A stretch of 33,281 nt of DNA from Limimaricola litoreus. Lineage in GTDB: Bacteria > Pseudomonadota > Alphaproteobacteria > Rhodobacterales > Rhodobacteraceae. This document shows positions 27,087 to 33,281 of the stretch, in pieces (position 1 is the stretch's first letter; each line of letters begins with the position of its first letter). The stretch lies in the NCBI RefSeq assembly GCF_024159025.1, contig NZ_JAMYXC010000214.1, positions 1 through 33,281 of the forward strand, in the 5' to 3' direction. The notes under the pieces were generated by a model. It was not told the origin of the DNA. It did no database searches and worked only from the letters and a program-made list of their open reading frames with translations. The position numbers and the translations under genes are program-made.

Positions 27087-29402
27087 ATGACGGCTCGAAG
27101 CAGGGGCGCCTTGGCGCGCAAGTTGACTGGCGCCGCGAGCGTGGCCGCCCTGGTCGCCGCGATCAGCGCCGTGGCGCCGGCGCTGGCACAGGAATTCCGC
27201 TTTGACGAGGTGTCCGTCGAGGGCAACCGTCGGATCGAGACCGGCACCATCCTGACCTATGCCGGCATCTCGCGCGGCGAGACGTTGAGCGCCGCGGCGC
27301 TCAACGACGCCGGGCAGCGGATCCGCGAATCCGGCCTGTTCCAGGAGGTCGAGATCCGGCCCGAAGGCGGGCGCCTGACCATCGCCGTGACCGAATACCC
27401 GACGATCAACCGCATCGGCTTCGAAGGCAATGCCAAGGTCGACGACAGCGAGCTTGCGGCGCTGATCTCGGCGACCGAGCGGCGCGTCTACAACCCGAGC
27501 GAGGCGCAGGCCGACGCCAATGCCATTGCCGCGGCCTATGCCGCGCGCGGCCGGATCAGCGCCAGCGTCCGCCCGGCCCTGATCGAACGCTCAGACAACC
27601 GGGTCGATCTCGTCTACCAGATCGCCGAGGGCGGCGTGACCGAGATCGAGCGGATCTCGTTCACGGGCAACCGCGCCTTTTCGGACCGGCGGCTGCGCGG
27701 CGTGCTCGGCACGCGGCAGGCCGGCCTTCTGCGCCAGATCATCAAGAGCGACACCTTCGTCGCCGACCGCATCGCGCTCGACCGGCAGATGCTCACCGAT
27801 TTCTACCGCTCGCGCGGCTATGTCGACTTCGAGATCCTTGATGTCGATGCGGAGCTGACCCGCGCGCGCGACGCCTATCTTCTGACCTTCAACATCCGCG
27901 AGGGGCAGCGTTTCTCGATCGGCGGCGTCAAGGTGGCCAGCGAGATCCCCGGCCTCGATCCGAGCCGGTTCGACGCAGCGGTGCGCATCGAAGAAGGCGA
28001 TTACTTCTCCCCCACCGATCTCGAGAACGACATCACCCGCATGGAGCGCATCGCGATTCGTGACGGCGTGGATTTCCTGCGGGTGGAGCCGAAGATCGAG
28101 CGCAACCCGCGCGATCTGTCGCTCGACGTGACCTATGTGCTCAGCCGCGGCGAGCGCATCTTCGTCGAGCGGATCGACATCGAGGGCAACTCCACCACGC
28201 TCGACCGCGTGGTGCGGCAGCAGTTCAATACCGTCGAGGGCGACGCCTTCAACCCCCGCGCCATCCGCGAGAGCGCCGAGCGCATCCGCGCCCTGGGCTA
28301 TTTCTCCGACGCGCAGGTCAATGCCCGGCCGGGCACCACCCCCGGTTCGGTGGTGATCGACGTCGATGTCGAGGAGCAGCCCACCGGCTCGCTCTCCTTC
28401 GGCGGCAATTACTCGACCGACAATGGCTTCGGCCTCGTCGCAGGCTTCTCGGAGCGCAACTTCCTCGGCCGAGGCCAGCTCTTCAGCCTCGATCTGTCGA
28501 CCAGCCAGAACAACCGCGTCGTCTCCTTCGACTTCGCCGAACCGGCCTTCCTGGGCCGTGACCTGCGCTTCGGCTTCGGGGTGGATTACCGCTCGACCGA
28601 CAATGATTCGGCGCTCTACGACACCGACACCTTCCGCATCTCGCCCTCCTTCACCTTCCCGGTGAGCGCGAACGGCCGGTTGCAGACCTATTTCGCCGCC
28701 GAATACACCGACATCACCGATGTCGATGCAGCGAATGCCAGCCCGATCATCATCGCCGAGCAGGCCGAGGCCGGCGTCTGGACCAATTCGCTGGGCTACG
28801 CCTACAGCTACGACACGCGCCGCTCGGGGCTCGATCCCACCACCGGCGTGTTGCTGCGCTTCGGGCAGGAGTTCGGCGTCGGCGATGAATCCTTCATCAA
28901 GACGACCGCCCTTGCCACCGCGGAGACCCGTGTCTGGGGCGACGAGGTGCTGCTGCGCGCCACGGTCGAGGGCGGGATGCTCAATCATTCCGACGGCACC
29001 ACCCGCGTCACCGACCGCTTCTTCATGGGCAGCCGGATCATGCGCGGCTTCGAGCCCGGCGGCATCGGCCCGCGCGACGACGTGACCGGGGATGCGCTCG
29101 GCGGCAACAAATACGCCGTGACCCGGCTCGAGGCCGAGTTCCCGCTCGGCCTGCCCGAGGATTACGGCATCTCGGGCGGTGCCTTCGTCGATTACGGCTC
29201 GGTCTGGGAGGTGGGCGACCTGCGCGGTCGCGATCCCGATCTCGTGCTCTACGATGAGTTCACCCCGCGCGCGGTGATCGGCGCCTCGGTGTTCTGGGTC
29301 ACGCCGCTCGGGCCGCTGCGCTTCAACTTCACCGAAGCCCTGCAGGCCGAGGAGAAGGACGAGACGCGCGGCTTCGACCTGACCATTTCCTCGCGCTTTT
29401 GA
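27087..29402 (+). CDS. bamA: Outer membrane protein assembly factor BamA
   Basis: This 771-residue Omp85 protein inserts beta-barrel proteins into the outer membrane. It has a signal peptide (1-34, ending APALAQ) and five POTRA domains (about 37-425), each with a beta-x-G-N-x element such as [34 protein letters not shown] and [10 protein letters not shown] 16-strand barrel extends to the terminal phenylalanine (ISSRF). The conserved loop-6 motif appears as [13 protein letters not shown]. Start choice: in-frame GTG 27069, ATG 27078, GTG 27081 and ATG 27087 are possible. I prefer 27087 because GGATGG lies 5 bases before it and the signal peptide is then standard. Its stop overlaps the next gene by one base. 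Confidence 0.96.
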   Translation: MTARSRGALARKLTGAASVAALVAAISAVAPALAQEFRFDEVSVEGNRRIETGTILTYAGISRGETLSAAALNDAGQRIRESGLFQEVEIRPEGGRLTIAVTEYPTINRIGFEGNAKVDDSELAALISATERRVYNPSEAQADANAIAAAYAARGRISASVRPALIERSDNRVDLVYQIAEGGVTEIERISFTGNRAFSDRRLRGVLGTRQAGLLRQIIKSDTFVADRIALDRQMLTDFYRSRGYVDFEILDVDAELTRARDAYLLTFNIREGQRFSIGGVKVASEIPGLDPSRFDAAVRIEEGDYFSPTDLENDITRMERIAIRDGVDFLRVEPKIERNPRDLSLDVTYVLSRGERIFVERIDIEGNSTTLDRVVRQQFNTVEGDAFNPRAIRESAERIRALGYFSDAQVNARPGTTPGSVVIDVDVEEQPTGSLSFGGNYSTDNGFGLVAGFSERNFLGRGQLFSLDLSTSQNNRVVSFDFAEPAFLGRDLRFGFGVDYRSTDNDSALYDTDTFRISPSFTFPVSANGRLQTYFAAEYTDITDVDAANASPIIIAEQAEAGVWTNSLGYAYSYDTRRSGLDPTTGVLLRFGQEFGVGDESFIKTTALATAETRVWGDEVLLRATVEGGMLNHSDGTTRVTDRFFMGSRIMRGFEPGGIGPRDDVTGDALGGNKYAVTRLEAEFPLGLPEDYGISGGAFVDYGSVWEVGDLRGRDPDLVLYDEFTPRAVIGASVFWVTPLGPLRFNFTEALQAEEKDETRGFDLTISSRF

Positions 29403-30061
29403 TGCGCGGGCGCGCGGTCGGACGGGCGCTCTGCGCCCTCTCGGTCTGCCTCGCGGTTCCGGCCGCGGCGCAGACCGCGGCGCAGCCGGAGGTGCGCGAT
29501 CCGGCGCCGCGCGCAACCGAGACCCAGGCCGAGACCGAAATCGGGGCTGTCGGCGGCATCGTCGTTCTCGACACCGAAAGGCTCTTTGCCGAAAGCCTGT
29601 TCGGTCTTCGTCTCGCCGAGATGCTGCAGGCCGAGACCGAGGCGCTGATCGAGGAGAACCGGCGCATCGAGGCGGAGCTGACCGCAGAGGAGCAGGCGCT
29701 GACCCGCCGCCGCCCCGGGATGGACCCGGTGGCGTTCCGCGAGGAGGCGGAGGCCTTCGATGCGAAGGTGCAGCAGATCCGCCGCGAGCGCGACGCCAAG
29801 GAGCGGGCACTGCAACAGGAGGCCTCCGCCGGGCGCGAGCGCTTCCTTGCCGCCATCGGCCCGACGCTGGGCGAGGTGATGATGGCGCGCGGCGCCGCGG
29901 TGATCCTCGATCGGCGGGCGGTGTTCCTGTCGACCGGGGCGGTCGACGTGACGGAGGCCGCGATCGCGGCGATCGACGCAGAGATCGGCGACGGCTCGGA
30001 CCTGGCGCCAGAGGCCGATGCGGTCGAAACGCCCGGGACCGACACCGCGCCGGAGCGCTAG
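29402..30061 (+). CDS. skp: OmpH/Skp-family periplasmic chaperone
   Basis: This 219-residue protein has a signal peptide (about 1-23, ending AAAQ) followed by a Skp-like domain. A short strand [15 protein letters not shown] opens it, and a long charged coiled-coil from about 75 to 135 is rich in Glu, Arg and Gln, including [21 protein letters not shown] returning strand ([13 protein letters not shown]) closes it. Skp trimers hold unfolded outer-membrane proteins on their way to BamA. It starts on the last base of the bamA stop (TGATG). The acidic, Pro-rich tail after about 195 is an extension of no known role. Confidence 0.9.
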   Translation: MRGRAVGRALCALSVCLAVPAAAQTAAQPEVRDPAPRATETQAETEIGAVGGIVVLDTERLFAESLFGLRLAEMLQAETEALIEENRRIEAELTAEEQALTRRRPGMDPVAFREEAEAFDAKVQQIRRERDAKERALQQEASAGRERFLAAIGPTLGEVMMARGAAVILDRRAVFLSTGAVDVTEAAIAAIDAEIGDGSDLAPEADAVETPGTDTAPER

Positions 30062-30144
30062 CGCCGGGCCGCACGTCTTGCCGCCTCGGGCCGCGCTTGC
30101 TACTCAGGCCGGAACACGCGCCCAAGCCGGGAAGGACCCCAGAC

Positions 30145-30621
30145 ATGACCGACACCCCCGAGACCGGCACGCCGACCAGCGCCGACATCCAGCTGATCCA
30201 GCGCATCCTGCCGCATCGCTACCCGTTCCTGCTCGTCGACCGCGTGGTCGACATCGACGGCACCTCGACCGCGACGGGCATCAAGAACGTCACGATGAAC
30301 GAGCCGCATTTCCAGGGGCATTTCCCCGGCAACCCGATCATGCCCGGCGTCACCATCATCGAGGCGATGGCGCAGACGGCGGCCGTCATGGTCGGCACGA
30401 CGATGAACCTCGTGGACGGCAACATGCTGATCTATTTCATGGGCATCGACGCGACCAAGTTCCGCCGCAAGGTCGTCCCCGGCGACCAGCTCCTGATGAA
30501 GGTCGAGACCACGCGCGGCAAGCCGGGCGGCAAGGTCTGGAAGTTCAAGGGCGTGGCCACCGTCGATGGCGAGATGGCCGCCGAGGCCGAGTTCACCGCC
30601 ATGATGGACCTGCAAAGCTGA
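30145..30621 (+). CDS. fabZ: 3-hydroxyacyl-ACP dehydratase FabZ
   Basis: This 158-residue hot-dog-fold enzyme dehydrates 3-hydroxyacyl-ACP in fatty acid elongation and competes with LpxA for 3-hydroxyacyl-ACP. Catalytic H59 lies in [15 protein letters not shown] and E73 in [24 protein letters not shown] is the usual N-terminal motif. The start at 30145 is chosen by family and by GAAGGA about 9 bases upstream; the frame is open to 30097. It lies 83 bases after skp and overlaps lpxA by one base. Confidence 0.98.
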   Translation: MTDTPETGTPTSADIQLIQRILPHRYPFLLVDRVVDIDGTSTATGIKNVTMNEPHFQGHFPGNPIMPGVTIIEAMAQTAAVMVGTTMNLVDGNMLIYFMGIDATKFRRKVVPGDQLLMKVETTRGKPGGKVWKFKGVATVDGEMAAEAEFTAMMDLQS

Positions 30622-31403
30622 TGAGCGAGATCCACCCATCGGCGGTGATCGAGGAGGGCGCGCGGATCGGCGCGGGCTGCCGGATCGGCCCGTTTTGCCA
30701 TGTCGGGCCAGAGGTGGTGCTGCAGGACGGCGTGGAGCTCAGAAGCCACGTCGTCGTCACCGGCGATACCGAGATCGGCGCGCAGACGGTGGTCTTCTCC
30801 TTTTCGGTGATCGGCGAGATCCCGCAGGATCTGAAGTTCGACGGCGAGCGCACGCGGCTCAGGATCGGCGCGCGCAACCGCATCCGCGAGCATGTGACGA
30901 TCAACACCGGCACGCAGGGCGGCGGGGGCGAGACGCGGGTGGGCGACGATTGCCTGCTGATGGCGGGCTGCCACGTGGCGCATGACGTGCGCGTGGGCGA
31001 TCGGGTGATCCTCGTGAACCACGCCAGCGTCGCGGGCCATTGCGTGATCGGCGACGACGTGATCGTCGGCGGGCTTTGCGGCATCCACCAATGGGTGCGC
31101 ATCGGGCGCGGTGCGATCATCGGCGCGGTGACCATGGTGACCAACGACGTCATCCCCTTCGGCCTCGTGCAGGGCCCGCGCGGGCGGCTCGACGGGCTGA
31201 ACCTCGTGGGGCTGAAGCGGCGCGGTACGGCGCGCGAGGAAATCTCGGCGCTGCGCGCTGCGTTCCGCGCGCTCAAGGATGGCGAGGGCACGTTCCACGA
31301 GCGCGCCGAGGGGTTGAAGACTACCGAAAGCGACCTCGTGCGCGAGCTGTCGGAGTTCGTCTCTGCCCAGAGCGACCGCCAGTTCCTCACGCCGCAGGGC
31401 TGA
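30621..31403 (+). CDS. lpxA: UDP-N-acetylglucosamine O-acyltransferase
   Basis: This 260-residue left-handed beta-helix enzyme performs the first step of lipid A synthesis, moving a 3-hydroxyacyl chain from ACP to UDP-GlcNAc. Hexapeptide repeats run from the N-terminus to about 180 (IHPSAVIEEGARIGAGCRIG and onward). Catalytic H121 lies in GCHVAHDVRVGD, with H118 three residues before it as in E. coli. The C-terminal helical part (about 190-260) includes GLNLVGLKRRG. The ATG overlaps the fabZ stop (TGATG). Acyl chain length selectivity cannot be read by eye. Confidence 0.98.
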   Translation: MSEIHPSAVIEEGARIGAGCRIGPFCHVGPEVVLQDGVELRSHVVVTGDTEIGAQTVVFSFSVIGEIPQDLKFDGERTRLRIGARNRIREHVTINTGTQGGGGETRVGDDCLLMAGCHVAHDVRVGDRVILVNHASVAGHCVIGDDVIVGGLCGIHQWVRIGRGAIIGAVTMVTNDVIPFGLVQGPRGRLDGLNLVGLKRRGTAREEISALRAAFRALKDGEGTFHERAEGLKTTESDLVRELSEFVSAQSDRQFLTPQG

Positions 31404-31407
31404 GGCG

Positions 31408-32193
31408 GTGCTGGCGCTTCTCGCCGGAACCGGCGCGCTGCCCGGTGCCATCCTCGCGCATCGGCCCGAGGCGCTGGTCTGCGAGATGGCCGGCGTGCCG
31501 GTCGAAGCGCCCGAAGGCTGCGCCCGGATCGGCTACCGGATCGAGACGCTGGGCACGCTCCTGGCCGACCTGCGCGCGCGCGGCGTCACCGAGATCTGCC
31601 TTGCCGGCGCCATGACCCGGCCCGCGATCGACCCCGCCGCCATTGACACCGCCACCGCCCCGCTGGTGCCGCGTCTCGTGGCGGCCATGGGGCAGGGCGA
31701 CGACGCGACGCTGCGCGCCGTCATGGCGCTGCTCGAAGAGCAGGGCTTCGCCCTGCGCGCCGCCCACGAGATCGCGCCCGAGCTGCTGCCCGGGGCCGGG
31801 CCGCTCGGCGCGACCGTTTTCCCCGACGGGCTGGAGCCGGATGCGATCCGCGCGGTCGCGGTTCACCGCCGCCTGGCCGCCGCCGATGTCGGGCAGGCCT
31901 GCGTTACGCGCGGCGGGCTCTGCATCGCCGTCGAGGCGCTGCCGGGCACCGACTGGATGCTGAGAAGCCTCATGGGCGGAGAGGCGGTGGGCGGGCTGCT
32001 CTACAAGGCGCCCAAGCCCGGACAGGATCGGCGGGCCGATCTTCCGGTGATCGGGCCGGGCACGGTCGAGGGCGCGGCGCGGGCCGGTCTTTCGGCCATC
32101 GTGATCGAGGCGGGCGGCGTCATGGTGCTCGACCGGGCCGCCACCATCGCCGCCGCCGACCGGCACGGCATCGCCCTCGTGGTGCGTCCGTGA
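31408..32193 (+). CDS. lpxI: UDP-2,3-diacylglucosamine diphosphatase, LpxI type
   Basis: This 261-residue protein, starting at GTG 31408 four bases after lpxA, matches the DUF1009/LpxI family. LpxI replaces LpxH in most alphaproteobacteria and hydrolyses UDP-2,3-diacylglucosamine to lipid X. Recognisable parts are LLAGTGALPGAIL at the start, ICLAGAMTRPA near 63-73, a middle region with DWMLRSLMGGEAVGGLLYK, and DLPVIGPGTVEGA near 211-223. The Asp in the last motif is probably the catalytic residue known from Caulobacter. The GTG start is supported by the family N-terminus. It overlaps lpxB by 4 bases (GTGA). Confidence 0.94.
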   Translation: MLALLAGTGALPGAILAHRPEALVCEMAGVPVEAPEGCARIGYRIETLGTLLADLRARGVTEICLAGAMTRPAIDPAAIDTATAPLVPRLVAAMGQGDDATLRAVMALLEEQGFALRAAHEIAPELLPGAGPLGATVFPDGLEPDAIRAVAVHRRLAAADVGQACVTRGGLCIAVEALPGTDWMLRSLMGGEAVGGLLYKAPKPGQDRRADLPVIGPGTVEGAARAGLSAIVIEAGGVMVLDRAATIAAADRHGIALVVRP

Positions 32194-33281
32194 AGCTTTT
32201 CGTGATCGCGGGAGAGCCTTCGGGCGACCGGCTCGGCCGGGCGGTGATGGCCGGGCTGAAGCAGCTCGATCCTGGCGTGAGTTTCGACGGCATCGGCGGC
32301 CCGCGCATGACCGACGAGGGGCTCAAAAGCCGCTTTCCCATGGAGGAGCTGTCGGTCATGGGCATTGCCGAGGTGCTGCCGCGCTATCGCCAGCTCATGC
32401 GCCGGATCGACGAGACGGCCCGCGCCGTGATCGAGACCAGACCCGACATCCTGCTGACCATCGACAGCCCAGATTTCTGCCTGCGCGTGGCGCGGCGGGT
32501 GAAAGAGGCCGGCGCGCCGGTGCGCTGCGTGCATTACGTGGCCCCCAGCGTCTGGGCCTGGCGGCCCGGGCGCGCGGCCAAGATGGCGCGCAGCATCGAT
32601 CAGGTGCTGGCGCTCCTGCCCTTCGAGCCGCCCTACATGGAAGCCGCCGGGATGGCGTGCGATTTCGTCGGCCACCCGGTCGTCACCGATCCGCAGGCCA
32701 CCGAGAAGGAGGCCCGCGCCTTTCGCGAGCGCCACGGCATCGGCGACGCGCCGCTCGTGCTGGCCCTTCCCGGGTCGCGCAGGGGCGAGGTGCAGCGCCT
32801 GTCGGAGACCTTCGGCGGAGCGCTGGCGCGGGTGCAGGCGGCGCTGCCCGAGGCGCGCGTCGTGCTGCCCTGCGCCGCGCCGGTGGTGGATCTGGTCCGC
32901 GCCGAAACCCGGCACTGGTCCGCGGCCCCGCTGCTGATTGATCCGGGGCGGGATACGGACGGCGCCGAAAAGCGCGCCGCCTTCCGCGCCGCCGACGTGG
33001 CGCTCGCAGCCTCGGGGACCGTCTCGCTCGAACTGGCGGCGGCGGATACGCCGATGGTGATCGCCTATGACATGGGCTGGATTTCGCGCCAGATCATCGG
33101 GCGGATGCTGCTCACCGACACAGTGACGCTCGTGAACCTCGTGAGCGAAACCCGCAGCGTGCCCGAGTTCATCGGCAAGCACTGCCAGCCCGAGGTGATC
33201 GGGCGGGGGCTGCTGCGCGTGCTGGAGCGCCCCGAGGCCCAGCGCGCCGCGCTGCGCGAGACGATGGCGCGGCTCGGCGCC
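32190..33281 (+). CDS. lpxB: Lipid-A-disaccharide synthase (3' end off window)
   Basis: This is a GT-B-fold family GT19 enzyme that joins lipid X to UDP-diacylglucosamine. The frame starts at GTG 32190, overlapping the lpxI stop, and stays open to the last base, giving 364 residues. The family is about 380-390 long, so only the C-terminal tip is missing. Motifs: AGEPSGDRLG at the start, VHYVAPSVWAWRPGR, GHPVVTDP, ALPGSRRGEV and the donor-site region ASGTVSLELAAADTPMVIAYD. No frameshift. Confidence 0.97.
   Translation, partial: MKLFVIAGEPSGDRLGRAVMAGLKQLDPGVSFDGIGGPRMTDEGLKSRFPMEELSVMGIAEVLPRYRQLMRRIDETARAVIETRPDILLTIDSPDFCLRVARRVKEAGAPVRCVHYVAPSVWAWRPGRAAKMARSIDQVLALLPFEPPYMEAAGMACDFVGHPVVTDPQATEKEARAFRERHGIGDAPLVLALPGSRRGEVQRLSETFGGALARVQAALPEARVVLPCAAPVVDLVRAETRHWSAAPLLIDPGRDTDGAEKRAAFRAADVALAASGTVSLELAAADTPMVIAYDMGWISRQIIGRMLLTDTVTLVNLVSETRSVPEFIGKHCQPEVIGRGLLRVLERPEAQRAALRETMARLGA

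Noticed and set aside
27591-30206. An 871-codon minus-strand frame across bamA and skp
   Set aside because: It results from high GC and few stop codons opposite real genes. No motif is seen, and bamA and skp are clear on the plus strand.

Overview
The window is about 33.3 kb of very GC-rich chromosomal DNA. It reads as an alphaproteobacterium of the Rhodobacterales (Roseobacter/Paracoccus group). The evidence is an F1Fo-ATPase zeta inhibitor of Paracoccus type, the purC-purS-purQ order, an RNase E with a large acidic insert in its S1 domain and a Gly-Trp-Trp C-terminus, a Fur/Mur-type regulator, and the pyrH-frr-uppS-cdsA-dxr-rseP-bamA-skp-fabZ-lpxA-lpxI-lpxB envelope cluster. Most of the window is core genome. 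I saw no insertion sequence, prophage, CRISPR array, tRNA or rRNA. The assignment to a group is inference from gene content; no species is claimed.

Layout. 1-1.46 kb, minus strand: the N-terminal part of an MprF-like membrane protein, cut by the window edge, and the ATPase zeta subunit. 1.5-3.6 kb: purC, purS, purQ. 3.67-6.76 kb: a DctB/DctD-type two-component pair whose regulator has lost the sigma54-contact loop. 6.8-10 kb: a long hairpin-rich leader and rne. 10.07-10.9 kb: a TusA-like protein divergent from a secreted PRC-barrel protein. 10.98-13.6 kb, minus: fur, an EamA transporter and eno. 13.75-15.4 kb: convergent DUF3179 and DUF998 genes with overlapping stop codons. 15.5-18.5 kb: tyrS and anmK (divergent), then ssb. 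18.67-21.1 kb: a small lytic transglycosylase, a DUF1206 membrane protein and miaA. 21.2 kb to the end, plus: the envelope-biogenesis cluster, cut inside lpxB.

How the genes work together. The last 12 kb links UMP supply (pyrH), ribosome recycling (frr), isoprenoid and lipid-carrier synthesis (dxr, uppS), phospholipid synthesis (cdsA), site-2 proteolysis (rseP), outer-membrane protein assembly (bamA, skp) and lipid A synthesis (fabZ, lpxA, lpxI, lpxB). Many junctions overlap by 1-4 bases, and several genes start at TTG or GTG, which suggests translational coupling. lpxD, often found in this cluster in other bacteria, is absent from its usual position.

I did not find a clearly new multi-gene system. 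The best leads are the DctD-like regulator without GAFTGA, the long rne leader with repeated GC hairpins, a 40-residue single-span membrane ORF between rseP and bamA, and an ECF-like promoter candidate before the secreted PRC-barrel gene.
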